From positions 2,170,001-2,234,000 of the forward strand of contig JALUTQ010000001.1 of NCBI GenBank assembly GCA_032718865.1: a DNA stretch of 64,000 nt, read 5' to 3'. The notes beneath the pieces were generated by a model. That model ran no database searches. It saw nothing but the letters and a program-made list of their open reading frames with translations, and was not told the DNA's origin. The DNA comes from Tilletia caries. Its lineage: Eukaryota > Basidiomycota > Exobasidiomycetes > Tilletiales > Tilletiaceae. The position numbers were made by a program, and so were the translations under genes. Every line of letters begins with the position of its first letter. Position 1 is the first letter of the stretch. Positions 41,198 to 53,047 of this stretch are shown in pieces.

Positions 41198-44056
41198 ATG
41201 GTCGCTCTCCTGAACCTCGTCGGAGCTCTCGCTCTGGGCTCGACCCTTGTGCACGCACTCCCCCCGCTCGAGCGTAACCTCGCTTACCTCTCCCCCTCAG
41301 CGCGTCTCACCCACCTTGGCCACGACGTCGCCTCGATTGCGAGCCGCATTGTTGACAATCATGTCGAGCTCGTGAAGCGATCGACTCAGGCTGATGGATT
41401 GGTTGCCAACTGGACCGGCGACTTTGGACCCGATGGCCAGATGGCCTACAAGGGCAATGTCACCTTCCCCTACGGTGTTGCCTCCGGTGACCCTTACGAC
41501 AGTGAGTGTGATCTCACGTGCCCGTACCGACCACCCGTGACATTGAATTGACGTGACGTGGCCCGCCCTTTCCCAGCATCGGTCATCCTCTGGACTCACC
41601 CCGTCCCTACCGACAGCAACGTCTCCCAGCCGATCTGCCTGACCTACCAGGTCTCCACCGACCAAGCCGGCAAGAACGTCGTCGTGTCCAACTACGCCTG
41701 GACGACTTCCGACGTCGGTTACTCGTACAAGGTCGAGGCTACCGGTCTCCAGGCCAAGACGAACTACTACTACCGCTTCGCGGCTTGCGCCGACCACTCC
41801 GTTCAGTCGGAAACTGGACACTTCCGTACGCTGCCCAGCTCCAACGATCTTTTCGTGACCAGCCTCAAGTTCGCGGTGTTCTCGTGCTCGAACTTCCCCT
41901 TTGGACACTTCAACTCGTACGCAGCGGCTGGTATGTATCGTCTTCCTCTTGGAGAATCAGCATTCGAGCGAAGCTGACGGACTTGTTGATCTCGCTACAT
42001 TCAGCCTTGAAGGACTTGGACATTTGGTTGCACGTCGGAGACTTCATCTACGAATATGCAGTACGTCGACGTTTGGCAAAGCCACTCACTCTGCTTACCT
42101 CCTTCTTGCTCATCTATTTCCACTCCATTTGCAGGGCGATGGCTCCGCGGACTCGTACGGTGACGGCCGTAACATCTCTCGCGTCCCTGAGCCGAACCGC
42201 GAAATTGTCACTCTGGACGACTACCGCACGCGGTACGCCACGTACAAGACGGACGAAGGTCTCCGTGCTTTGAGCGCTGCTCATGCACTCTTCGCTGTGC
42301 CCGACGACCATGAGGTGGGTTAGCGTCTTCCATTCATTGGGAGAGGGGTTCAGTAGTTCTGACTGTGAAGTTCCTTTTTCTCCCTGCTGCCATATCAGGT
42401 CGCCGACAACACGTGGAAGGGTACGTGCTGTTTCTACTGAGCGTCAGTCAAGCTCTCCGTTGACGTTGAAAGTCTCTGTTCCCCCTTCCGCCATAGGTGG
42501 ATCTGCCGACAGCAACAACACCGCTGCTGGAACGATCTCGGGCGTCACTTTCACTCAGCGGAAACTGGCTGCCGTCCAGGCTTACCACGAGTGGATGCCC
42601 ATTCGCCAGGTTGACACCACCGATGGCCTGCGCTTCTGGCGTAAGTTGGCCCAATCCATCTGGAGCGCGTGAGGAATGCTGGTTGAGGGTGACACTGACT
42701 TCTTCTTGCAGGTCGCTTCCAGTTCGGCAGACTTGCGTGAGTCCTTCACTCGCCCCCCAGGCTTCGATGTGTCGCTCTGTGAGATTGACGGCCTAGCTCT
42801 CGAATTCTTTGAACACAGTTCTTTCTCTATGCTGGACACGCGTCAATACGAGCGCGATGTTACCGATCTCTAGTGAGTTCTTTCTTGTCTACCGCAGTCC
42901 CGAGGGTTTGGCCACATCCTGACTTGGATGGCATCGTGCAGCTACAACACCGCCGAGGTCGCTGCTATGAGCAACGACACCAACCGATCTCTGATGGGTG
43001 GCAAGCAGGAGCAGTGAGTATCCCGATCTTGAGAGGGGCTTTCAGACCCTCTATCTGTTGCTGAAATTTTGTCGACATTGCCACTTTGTCAGGTGGTTGT
43101 ACAAGAACCTCGCGAATGACCAGAAGAGCGGCATCCAGTGGAAGGTGAGCATTTGCATAAGTCTATCTAGATCTCTGCCGATCCGCGACTTTCAAGCACT
43201 GACGAAACCCCATCTATCGTTCCCCTCAGATCGTCGGTCAGCAGATCATCCTGGCCGTCACCCACGAAGGCGCGACCGCCGACTCATACGACTACGATGC
43301 CTGGGACGGCTACAACGCCAACCGTCGTCGTCTCTTCAAGACCATCCGCGACAACAGCGTGCAGAACACCATCTTCCTCTCCGGTGACTCGCACGCCGCT
43401 TGGTCGTCCGACTTGTTCGAGGCTGAGCTTCTTAACACGACGGCGTATGACCCTACCACGGGCAAGGGCTCCATTGCTGTCGAGGTGCGTTAGACCTTTC
43501 CTTTTTCCCCCTCTGACTTAGGGCTCGTTCCTTGACGGGACTGCATGGAACTGATGATGTTGATCTGGGCCTCTTGACAGTTCGCCGGCACGGGTGTTAC
43601 GTCTCCACCCTCGTACGGACAAGGAAAGACCTCCCAGCAGTACGTCGACCGCGCCAAGTATCTCACGCAGATCAACCGTGGGCTGCAATTCGCAGAGGGA
43701 GAGTGAGTATTTCGCTATCCGAGTTCCCCTTCTCTTCCTTCAAAGAACACTTCCTGATCACCGAATGTGCTATCTACTCTCTCTCTCCCTCTAAAACCAG
43801 GCTCCGCGGCTACTTTACCGTCGAGATCAACCCCTTCAAGGCGACCGCCAAGTTCTGGGGCACTCCCGATATCAAGACCGCGAACACGAACGAGACTCTC
43901 ATCGTCCAACTCGACGTTCAGGCCGGTCAGAACCGCCTCTCGCGTCCGATCAACGGTGGCAAGAACGTCACCTACGGCGCGCTGCAGTCCGACGTGGTCA
44001 AGTACAACACCACGAGTGCCAACCGGGGTTGGAACGGAACGGCGTACCAGCTTTGA
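41198..44056 (+). CDS. Secreted PhoD-family phosphatase (alkaline phosphatase D-like)
   Basis: Thirteen exons: 41198-41501, 41577-41930, 42005-42060, 42135-42314, 42399-42420, 42497-42640, 42712-42736, 42819-42872, 42942-43013, 43093-43144, 43230-43484, 43581-43702 and 43801-44056; 631 aa. PhoD enzymes are Ca/Fe-dependent phosphomono- or diesterases. A signal peptide (residues 1-20, VALLNLVGALALGSTLVHA) is followed by the PhoD N domain (FPYGVASGDPYD, VILWTHPV, YYYRFAA). The metallophosphatase core then follows: FAVFSCSNFPFGHFNSY, DIWLHVGDFIYEYA, AVPDDHEVADNTWKGG, SFSMLDTRQYERDVTDLY, ILAVTHEGAT and IFLSGDSHAAWSSDL. Several N-glycosylation sequons fit secretion. The exons of 22 and 25 nt are needed to keep the frame through the metal-binding blocks. 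It is probably extracellular or cell-wall bound. Confidence 0.92.
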
Positions 44057-44552
44057 ACGGTCTACCTCTCTCTCTGTGGATTCGTTTCTACCCTTCTCCA
44101 ATTATAGACCGGATTAGCACGACTTTATCTAAATCATTCGCCTTCAGACTTCAAGCCATGAACTTGAGCAAGGACAGGCAGAGCGGAGCGTGGGCAATGG
44201 GCACTGCGAGTCCTGGTTTATACTGAGATGATGGTATAGAAGACCGATAGAATTGCGATGATACAGAAAACTGGAAGGAATGTGAAAGGAATAGGCAACG
44301 TCAGACGGGCAAGGGAAGGCCTGTGCTTGAAGTAGGAAGGGGCCAGGCGAGGGAGGGAGCAGCAGTCTCGAGACTGTCCCTGAAAGCTGGAAAAATGAGA
44401 AGGACGACAGCGGGCGCTGAAGAGAAACAGAATCTAGAAAGAAAAAGGGGGGAGGGGAGGGAGGCCGGGCCACGCACGCGGCCCCAGGCGGGATGTACCA
44501 CAACACAAAGCCAGACCCCAACGCAACAGACAAACCCCAAACGCCTCTCTCT
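44057..44552. other. Convergent 3' flanks of PhoD and forkhead genes
   Basis: No supported gene. The - strand ORF 44144-44590 is C/T-rich low complexity. Confidence 0.5.
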
Positions 44553-47500
44553 TCACGACCGCCAGAGATCCTTCGCCGGACTCGAATCAATCCCCGTCCC
44601 TAACCCGCCCATCTCAGTCGTGAACGCGAGCTCGTGCGAGAAGTTGCCCTGGTAGCCAAAGGGATCGCCGAGCCAGTGCGCGTCGCCCCCCGCAGGCGTC
44701 AGACCTGTCGATCGGTTGTGAGAACCAGGTACGGCGGCCGAGGGCGTCGAGGTTGAGCCGATCGAACTGGAAGGGTGGCCGCCGCCGCTGCCCGCATGAC
44801 TCCGGTTCGAACGCGCATACGGGCTCCCCGTCCGTTCGTGGATCGAGGACGAGATCGGGGACGACATGATATTCCCTAAATTGCTCATCCCCCTCCCCGC
44901 GCTCTCCGACCCGGCCGCCCCGCTCATCAGACGACGGATGGGCGTCGAGGAGAAGATCCACTGACTGCTGTTCCCACCGAGGCTCGGTCCGTCCATCCCC
45001 GCTCCAGGCCCTGTGCTCTCCCGCCTCCGATGCCGCCCAGCACCACCGCCCCCGGACATCTGAGCATGATGCATCTCGTCGCCCCCCATCGCGCTGCCAC
45101 TCAACATCCCCCTCGCAGGGGTCTGAAGCACCCCGCCGAGCGGATGGACAGGACTCATCACGCTGCCCAAACCCGTGCCAGCGCCCATCGCCGCGCTCCG
45201 CAGACTGCTCAGGCCCATCCCGTTATTGCCGCCCCCCACACCACCGACGCCCAGCCCAAGCTCCATGCCCATCCCGGAACCCAGCCCGCCGGGCGTATTG
45301 AACAGCGGACTGAATTGGGATCCCAGCCCCGTATGGCCGCCCAAGATCCGACGAGCGGGCGTAAGACCTGCAATGGGAAGCATGACGCTCCCACTCCCGC
45401 TCTTCAAGGCCCCACCCATCGAACTCCGCAGGGACGATATAGGCGAGCGCATCGGCCACCTCGTCGTAGTGTTGTTATTCGACGAGTTCGCCGGTCCGGG
45501 CGTGAAGGCGCCCATCATCGTCGGTCCCGAGGGAGCCTTGGGGGAGTGGAACGGTGCGCCCATCGAGATCTGAGGGTATGCAGTCGTCGTGACTTTAACA
45601 GGGTCTTCCGCCTTGCCCTTCCCCTTCGCAGCCGCCGTACTGGCAACCATAGTATTATCAGAGAAAATGTCCTTCTGCACCGCCGGCACAGCTTTGATGC
45701 CCACCCCGACATTCGTCTTGTCCTTCAGCGGTATCCTCTTCCGAGACCGGGTCACCACAGGAGCAGATGCAGACGCAGACGCAGGATCTTGAGAGGCGAC
45801 AACGCCAACTTTGGCCGCCGCGCGAGCCGCCGCTGTTTCAGCTTTGGACACCGCCTGGCTGAGTGCCTCCACCTGCGCAGCTTTCGACGGCACAGCTCCT
45901 CCGGAGCGCCTGCCGCGTTTGGGCTGTGGTGGCGGAGCAAGAGGACGGGCTGGGGTCGAGGAGAACGAACCGGTCGGAAGACTGGTCTCCGTCCGCACGC
46001 TTTCTTGAGAAGCAGGGACGAGGGCTGGTAAGCTGGTCGAACTACCAATCCTAGGGGTGCTCGTTTCGCCGCCAGTCCTGTCGGCGGGTATCGAAAGCGT
46101 AACAGCAACAGCCAGGCCCTTGGCCACGTCCTGGACGGGATCGCGCTTGAGCCGGTGGTACCTGTGCGACGTGCCGTGCTGCAGGGTGTAGCACAGTACC
46201 TGCGATCCGCCATGCTTCTTCATCAGCGCAAGCGCATCTGCCGTAGACGACGACATCCCACCTTTTGAGGTAGAGGCATTCCGAGATGCACCGGAGCTCG
46301 AACCGGCGCGTGCATGACTGTCGTCCATATCACCCTCGTCATCAGCTTCGTCCTCCGTCACATCATGCCGCGCACCACCCTGCCCTGGCCCCGCAGGCTG
46401 GGACACGATCGCCTTCTTCGCATTGTACGTCCCATTCTCGAAGCGACATTCGTGTCCGGGTGCAATACTCCACAGGGCCCCTTTCCCCTTCTCGAGCAGG
46501 CTTCGCTCCACCTTGATAAAACTCTTGTTCAGACTGAGGTTGTGCCGAATCGAGTTTTGCCAGCCGCGGTCGCGCATCTCGTAGTGTGGGAACGTGGCGG
46601 TGATCCACTGATAGATCTCTGCCAAGCCGAGCTTGCCGTCGGACGAGGACAGGATAGCGAGGCCGATCAAGCCTGCGTACGATGCGTGGGAGGGCTTCAT
46701 CTTTTCTTTACCCCAATGCACGGGAAGGGTGTAGTAGCGCGGTTCAATGTCGGACTCGGAGAGTGTTCCCGCACGCAGAGCGTACGCCAACTCTTCCGAC
46801 ACAAGCTTGACGACCCGAGTTCCATCGTTGTAATCCCACGCCTCGACAAACTCGTCTGTGGCCAGCATAAGCTGGGATGCCGACGTATCGCCCTCGTCCT
46901 CCATGTCGGAACGGGACTTGGACAAGTCTGCCGCGCTTGAGGGTGGAGGCTCGCCTGCGATCGACTCGTCGGCGACCGGCTCTTCCTGTGCGACGATTGG
47001 GACGGTGGGGTAGGCGAGCAGCGTTTGGAGATACTCGTCGGTCTTGTTCGAAGGAGCAGAAGGAGGAAGTACAGGAAGGGACGAAGACGGAAGATCAGGA
47101 GGTTGGCGCGAGAGAAGAAGAGGCAGCATATCTTCTTCCTCTGGCCGAAGGGAATCCGTATCAGTAAGGTCAGCATGAGAATCTTCGGCGACGTTCCGTC
47201 TGCGGTCCGTATAGAGCGATGAGGGTGGATGTGTGGGGTGGAGAGATCGAAGGAGAGGCAGCATGTCGTCCTCGTCGGGCCGGACTGAATCGTTGTCGGT
47301 GAGTTCGGCCCCGGACTCCTCGGCGGTGCGTCGGCGACGTCTGGACTTGCGCTTCTCGTCACTGCCTTCCTCGGCCCGGACGCCAACTTCGTCGAGTGTC
47401 ATACGAGGCCGGGTCCGAGGCCGGCCTGATCGGTCCATCCATTTCCAGCGTGGGGCCGATACGGTGAAAGGATCGAAATGGCTGCCGGGGGAGGAGGAGT

Positions 47501-48203
47501 CGATGAATTGTGATGAGGACGAGCTAAGGAGGTTGTGTTGATGGTGGTGGTAGTGCTGGTGCTGATGAAGGGTATGGAGTAGACCTGGTTGTAGGACAGG
47601 CTGATTTGGAGTGCTCTCTGATATGCGCCGTTGCCTCTTTCGGCGCCGATCGTCTCCGTCTTGCTCTTTACGGATGCTAATTTGCTCTAATGTGGGCTTG
47701 AGGCCGGCGCTTTGGCTGCCCCCGCTGGAGAGTGCCATGGATCGTCTGCTGCTGCTGCTGCTGTTGGACCCTGAGTGAGGGGTAGTGACTTTTCTCAATA
47801 CCGGACCGCCCATGGTGGGTGGGCAGGGTGAAGATGACGTGGGAGCATGTGCAAGGACGGAGGAGGCCGGGCTGGTTCGATTGCGCTTGACGATGGCTGC
47901 GACGCCTGCGCGTGTGCGCTCGAGATCTTCTCTGGAGAGGCGGAGTCCCATAGCCTGTGCGCGCGCGTAGAAGTCACTGCTGTTGGTGTCAAAGGGTATA
48001 AGTCTTGAAGCGGAGGCAGAAGCGTTGCTGAAGGGGGAAGCATGCTTTGCGGAGTCTGGTCTGGACGTGCTGGACATCTGCATGTAACTGGAGCTTTCAG
48101 GGCTGGGTGTGCTCATGACGGGGTTTCTGGAAGGGCCTGGCTGAGCATTGCGAGCATGAGTGCCGTTGCTTCCACGTCCGCCGCTTCTGTTGAAGGCTTC
48201 CAT
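44553..48203 (-). CDS. Forkhead (FOX) transcription factor
   Basis: One exon, 1,216 aa. The winged-helix DNA-binding domain is at about residues 502-595: KPSHASYAGLIGLAILSSS, LGLAEIYQWITATFPHYEMR, and the recognition helix GWQNSIRHNLSLNKSFIKV. The wing region KGKGALWSIAPGHE follows. No FHA domain is visible, which argues against a Fkh1/2-type factor. The remainder is Ser/Pro/Gly-rich and probably disordered. A repeated Asp-rich/Leu motif (SVRPDEDDMLPLLRSL and SLRPEEEDMLPLLLS) occurs twice upstream of the domain, a possible interaction or activation element. The closest yeast type would be Hcm1-like, but I do not assign an orthologue. It shares a 652-base divergent promoter with ALG11. Confidence 0.92.
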   Translation of the reverse strand: MEAFNRSGGRGSNGTHARNAQPGPSRNPVMSTPSPESSSYMQMSSTSRPDSAKHASPFSNASASASRLIPFDTNSSDFYARAQAMGLRLSREDLERTRAGVAAIVKRNRTSPASSVLAHAPTSSSPCPPTMGGPVLRKVTTPHSGSNSSSSSRRSMALSSGGSQSAGLKPTLEQISIRKEQDGDDRRRKRQRRISESTPNQPVLQPGLLHTLHQHQHYHHHQHNLLSSSSSQFIDSSSPGSHFDPFTVSAPRWKWMDRSGRPRTRPRMTLDEVGVRAEEGSDEKRKSRRRRRTAEESGAELTDNDSVRPDEDDMLPLLRSLHPTHPPSSLYTDRRRNVAEDSHADLTDTDSLRPEEEDMLPLLLSRQPPDLPSSSLPVLPPSAPSNKTDEYLQTLLAYPTVPIVAQEEPVADESIAGEPPPSSAADLSKSRSDMEDEGDTSASQLMLATDEFVEAWDYNDGTRVVKLVSEELAYALRAGTLSESDIEPRYYTLPVHWGKEKMKPSHASYAGLIGLAILSSSDGKLGLAEIYQWITATFPHYEMRDRGWQNSIRHNLSLNKSFIKVERSLLEKGKGALWSIAPGHECRFENGTYNAKKAIVSQPAGPGQGGARHDVTEDEADDEGDMDDSHARAGSSSGASRNASTSKGGMSSSTADALALMKKHGGSQVLCYTLQHGTSHRYHRLKRDPVQDVAKGLAVAVTLSIPADRTGGETSTPRIGSSTSLPALVPASQESVRTETSLPTGSFSSTPARPLAPPPQPKRGRRSGGAVPSKAAQVEALSQAVSKAETAAARAAAKVGVVASQDPASASASAPVVTRSRKRIPLKDKTNVGVGIKAVPAVQKDIFSDNTMVASTAAAKGKGKAEDPVKVTTTAYPQISMGAPFHSPKAPSGPTMMGAFTPGPANSSNNNTTTRWPMRSPISSLRSSMGGALKSGSGSVMLPIAGLTPARRILGGHTGLGSQFSPLFNTPGGLGSGMGMELGLGVGGVGGGNNGMGLSSLRSAAMGAGTGLGSVMSPVHPLGGVLQTPARGMLSGSAMGGDEMHHAQMSGGGGAGRHRRRESTGPGAGMDGPSLGGNSSQWIFSSTPIRRLMSGAAGSESAGRGMSNLGNIMSSPISSSIHERTGSPYARSNRSHAGSGGGHPSSSIGSTSTPSAAVPGSHNRSTGLTPAGGDAHWLGDPFGYQGNFSHELAFTTEMGGLGTGIDSSPAKDLWRS

Positions 48204-48855
48204 CGTATGAGACTTGTTAGGAAGAAGTGGGGGACGCGTGAGACATATGTGCAGGTCGGGTGTATGCTAATAACGCAAAGGGAAAGCTCACCAGTCAAAC
48301 GCGGACACGAGGTCAAAGGAGGTCTCCCCAGCGATTCCAGATGATTGGCAGCCCCGAAGACGCGCTCTTCTCGACTTGCCTTGCGTTTGCCTTGAAGCTG
48401 GACGGGGTCCGCAGACGAGTTGCCAGACACGCGCTGAAGTGCGAGAGGCGGGCCGTCGGAACGCGTCGGTTGCGCCTGGAAGCTGGAGAGAAGCGCGCGC
48501 GCGTCGCGTCCGATGGAGCGGGCCTGTGTACGACGACGGCAGCTGCGAGTGAGAGAGCGTGGGAGAGAGAGTGAGCGCGAGAGTGAGTGCGAGTGCGAGT
48601 GTTGGGTTCAGCTGGGACAAGTGAGAGACGCGCTCCAGCCAAAATCCGTTTTGTTCATCTCACTCCTGGACAAGCGGAACGCGTCTCGCAGCAGCTGGCA
48701 GGCCAATCGTTGCGCAACGACTCATGCCAAAGTCACGTGAGCACAGCTTAAACGACACGTCAGTGCACTAGCTCATTGCTCATTATTCTCGCTCCGTCAA
48801 GAAGAAACGCAGACATACATACACACATCCCTTCGTGAGAGAATATACAGAGAAC
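48204..48855. other. Divergent promoter between the forkhead factor and ALG11
   Basis: 652 bases, no supported gene. A GAGAGTGAGTGCGAG-type run lies at about 48550-48600. Confidence 0.5.
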
Positions 48856-51208
48856 ATGTGCCGCCGCAGGAAGGACGGCGAGCCCTCGTCAGCAACTCCC
48901 GTCGTGATCCTGTTCTCCCTCGTCCTGCTCACCACCTCCATCGCCTTCCTCCAGGCCTTCGAGTCCTACGTCCGCCGCACACGCAAGCTCAACAACAAGC
49001 GCGTACGCACCCTCCTCAAGCAGATCTACACCGAGGAAGAGGAGAAACATCTCGCACAGAAGGAAGGCGGGCAGAAGGAGTACGAATACCTGAATAAGCG
49101 CCGCGAGGAAATCACCATCGTCGGCTTCCTCCACCCCTTCTGCAACGCTGGCGGCGGCGGCGAGCGCGTTCTTTTCCAGGCTCTGGCGCACCACCAGGAT
49201 CGCGACCCTAACACCCTCTGCGTCGTCTACACCGGCGATCTCTCGGAGGAGGTCACCAAGGAGGACATCTTGGCCCGAGCCAAACAGCGCTTCGGCATCT
49301 CCCTCCGCCCAGCCCGCGTCCACTTCCTCCCGCTCACAAGGAGATTCCTGGTCGAAGATGCCTACTGGAAGCATTTCACTCTGCTCGGTCAAAGCTTCGG
49401 AGCTGCCATTCTCGGAGCGCAGGCTATGGCCCTTCTCGTGCCAGACATCTTCGTCGGTAAGTGGTACCCTTCCTTCCCTTACATGGCGCCCGTGATCATC
49501 AGAGAGAGACTGAGCGAATCAAAATTTGGATCTTCTTCACAGACACAATGGGTTATGCATTTGCCTACCCAGTCGTGCGCTTCTTCGTCCCTGGCATTCC
49601 CATCGGCGCATATGTCCACTACCCCACCATCAGGTATGCACTCCATGCGCATTGTTCAGCATAAATCGAGCTCACTCACCCTTCTTGCTTCTTCATACAT
49701 CACAATATCAGCACGGACATGCTCGAACGAGTCAAGAATCGTACAGCAGGACATACCAACGACGCCAGTGTAGCAGGGAGCAAGTGGAAGACAGTCGCAA
49801 AGCTCATGTGAGTAAACCTTTCCCCCCAACGAGCCCTCTGTTGAGTTATCTAGCTCAGCAATCGCATGTTTCCCTTTCTTCCCTCCACAGATACTACCAC
49901 ATCTTCGCATACGCATACTCCTACTCCCTCTCCCGCGCAGACGCCGTCGTAGCCAACTCAAGCTGGACCAAAGCCCATCTCGACTCGCTCCTCTTCGGCA
50001 AGCCGCGCAGGCAGGCTCGTCCCAAACCCGTCCTCGCTTCGTCCTCAACCTCAACCTCAACCTCAGACAGCACCGGTCTTGCGAAGACAAACAAGAAATC
50101 AGCGGTGCAGTGGAAGTCGAAGAAGGCGGTTGAGATTGTGTATCCGCCTTGTGATACGACTGCCTTTTCGGCCTTCCCTCTTGAAGGCCCCGCTGAGGGC
50201 GAAAGCAGAGAGGCCGGTCTGATCGTCTCCCTAGCCCAGTTCAGGTACGTCCACTTTCCCACCCGATCACAGAAAAAAATGCTCACGATCGACCTGTCCA
50301 ACTGATTTCTCGCACCCCCCCATTCCCTCTCACAGACCTGAAAAGGAGCACGCCACCCAAATCCGCCTCCTCCGCGCCCTCTTCGATCTCGACCCAGCCT
50401 ATCGCACCGGCGGCACCCTGAAGACCGACTCTGCCGTCGTCGTCGTTCCCAAGGTTCGGTTGACCATGATGGGCAGCTGTCGGAACGAGGGCGACGAAGA
50501 CCGGATTGAAGATTTGAGGGAGCTTGCACATCAGCTTGGTGTACAGGTACGTGGATTCATCTCACGCCGCTTGATCCGATCTTTTCGACTCGTGGGCCCC
50601 TGTCCTTCTCCTGTGCTGTAGGTGTGCTGATATCGCAACCTTTGATAAATCCCCGCCTCCGCAGGATTCCGTCTGTTTCGTGGTGAACGCGCCGTTCACT
50701 GACATCCTGCACACCCTCTCACGGGCCTCCATCGGACTGAGCACAATGGTCGACGAGCACTTCGGCATCAACGTCGTCGAGTTCATGGTGAGTGATATCT
50801 TACATTCATCATTCTGTAGTCAAGCTCCGACGCCTGAATTGACGTCTGGGCTATCTTTTTCCATTGGCGACTTCCTTTCAGGCTGCGGGTCTGATCACCC
50901 TCTCCCACGCCTCCGCCGGACCCTACCTCGACATCGCCCTCCCCATCCTCCCCTCCCCTACCTCCTCCACAACCCTCCCCACCGGCTTCCACGCAACAAC
51001 ACCAGCCTCCTTCGCCTCCAAACTCGCCGAGATCCTCGCACTGGACCCGGAGGAAACGCTGGCCATCCGCGGACGCGCGCGGGCGAGAGCGATCGAATGT
51101 TTTGGAAGTGAAGGGTTCGAGGAGACGTGGAGATTTAATGTGTGGGATGTGCTTGTGCGGAGGTGGGAGGCGGAGCGGCTGAAGAAGGAGAAGTCTGAGT
51201 CGGACTGA
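48856..51208 (+). CDS. ALG11: ALG11: GDP-Man:Man3GlcNAc2-PP-dolichol alpha-1,2-mannosyltransferase
   Basis: Seven exons: 48856-49456, 49543-49633, 49712-49807, 49891-50244, 50336-50546, 50665-50787 and 50882-51208; 600 aa. It adds the fourth and fifth mannoses to the dolichol-linked oligosaccharide on the cytosolic face of the ER. One N-terminal membrane anchor is seen (residues ~17-38, VVILFSLVLLTTSIAFLQAF). The family signature HPFCNAGGGGERVLF follows, then DTMGYAFAYPVVRFF and IGAYVHYPTISTDML, the last assembled across a junction. Next are NSSWTKAHL, VYPPCDTTAF, VSLAQFRPEKEHATQIRLL and the GT4 donor-binding Glu-x7-Glu region MVDEHFGINVVEFM. An insert rich in Ser/Thr sits near residues 290-315 (LASSSTSTSTSDSTG). 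Confidence 0.95.
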
Positions 51209-51382
51209 TGGAGGAGGATGCAGCTCAGGAAGGGGAGAGATCATACACGACAAATCTCCCAAATCCGAAAATCTCCAATTACAGACTGCCATTTATTTAT
51301 GACCATTGGGGACCTTTCTGAACCTTCTGATGTAGATCGACGGGGGGGAGCTCAGCTTGCACACACACCCAAACCACCCTCT

Positions 51383-51726
51383 TCAAACGCTCCCAGCCGC
51401 ATTCGGATCACGATCCCGCTCCCAGTTGATCCGCTCTAAGTCATCAGCCCATGCAGAAGCCGTCGTACCGCACTGTGCACACACCCCGAGCAGAGCAGTG
51501 GCGAGCGGGGCCAAAAACGGGGCGGGAGGCGTTCGCAGATGGGCAGAGATGATCCTGCGTGGAAAGAGAAAAGGTTTCAGCATGCCATGGGGTTGAACAG
51601 GGCAGGGGTTAGGGAGGGATCTTGCGGGTGGTGGGGGTGGAATCTATACGCACGCGTATGATGCATTACATCGCTCGACCAGATGGCGAAGAAGGCTGAT
51701 CAGATCCGTCACAGATGCTCGGAGGT

Positions 51727-51757
<31 letters not shown>

Positions 51758-52549
51758 CCCACGTCGGCCTTGTCGAGCTCGTTCTCGTGGTCGTTGCCAG
51801 GCCGCAGCAGTCTCGCCATCCATCTCAGCAGACCGTAACCGAATGACACCCGCCGACGCTGATGAAGAAGAATGATTTGAAGAGTCCGCCGCAGTCGCTG
51901 CCGCGGACGCTGCAACGTTCTTGTCCGAGCCAGCGATGCCCAATGCAGTTGCGCGGGTTTGGACCTTGCCGAAGACTCCGCCTGCCGTGTTTGACGACGA
52001 AGAAGAGGAGAGGATCTCCGACTTGCTCGTCGTGCCCGCATTTCCGACCTTGCTTTCGCCACCGCCGCGGTGCTCCATAAGCCTCCTCCTCTTGCTCCTT
52101 CTTTCTCCTCCTTGCTCCCCATCCGGATCCTCACGACCCGCATCCCCAAAGATCCGCTTCCCGCATTTGCGTACGGCCCGAACGCTCTGGACCCACTTCG
52201 CGCTCCGCAGTTGGGCGTGCGACTTGTACAGGAGTTGGTTGAGCAAGTGCAATTCGTGGAGGAGGGCTCTTGGGTGTTTCGAATGGATCAGGGCTGCGGG
52301 TAGGGAGAGGGAGGGCGCTTCGGCTTCAAGCTGGGTTTTTTGAGGCCCTTTTCCGCGTCGTGGAGTCGGGATTGTGCATCGGTCGGCCTCTGGCATGATT
52401 CGTTCCTTTCCTATGTAAGGCCAGCAGGCAGCAGGGCGTAGAGCAGGGTCTGTATCGAGTCGTGGTGGTAGACAGCGGGAAACGCTGGGACTGAAGAAAG
52501 AAGTCGAAGTGCTTCCCATCCCATCCCCTTCGCGCAGATCAGTCAACAT
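51383..52549 (-). CDS. Basic nuclear/nucleolar-like protein, unknown function
   Basis: Two exons, 52549-51654 and 51554-51383; about 355 aa. It is convergent with ALG11 (174 bases apart). The clearest ordered segment is LLHELHLLNQLLYKSHAQLRS and the following AKWVQSVRAVRKCGKRI, an amphipathic basic helix pair. This recalls the N-terminal region of nucleolar RNase MRP/Nepro-type proteins, but the match is weak. Basic clusters follow (RRSKRRRLMEH). The C-terminal exon reads RTPPAPFLAPLATALLGVCAQCGTTASAWAD, with a CxxC pair. The ATG at 52549 was preferred because the longer frame begins with a non-ATG codon. I do not claim a function. Confidence 0.55.
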
Positions 52550-53047
52550 CAACTCGAACCCAGAGACGGCAGAAGGGAAGTCCAAGGTAAAGTTCTATGC
52601 ATTGACTGATGTGAGTGTGAGGAGATAGGTAAAGAAAGGGCGGAACAATTGAAAATGAAGAGATCGGAGAGGAGGTGTAAGAAGAAGAAAGATTGATGGA
52701 GAGGAGTGAGAAAAATGGGGGTGTGTGGGTTGGGTCCAAAGAGCATCGACAACCTGACCGCGGTGCCCCATCCCCATGCCGTGAAGCTCCAAAGGAAAGC
52801 ACCGGTCGTTGATGGGCGAAAGCGCCGGGTCGGCAGCGCGTTGGAGAGAGAGAGAGAGATTCCAGGAGATGGTATAGGGCAGGCGAGGGACGCGCGTGTC
52901 GTCGGACCGTTCACCAGATTAAACAATGAGGAGGGGGAGCAGCGATCGGGGGCAACGCGAGCCGCGGGGATAGATGCGAACGTCAAGGAGGAGGACGGGA
53001 GTAGTCGAAAGGGAAGTGTTTGCCAGCAAGTTCGGCCGGATGGGAGC
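52550..53047. other. Promoter of the basic-protein gene and 3' flank of the carrier gene
   Basis: C/T-rich on the - strand between about 52560 and 52720, typical of a leader. No gene supported. Confidence 0.45.
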
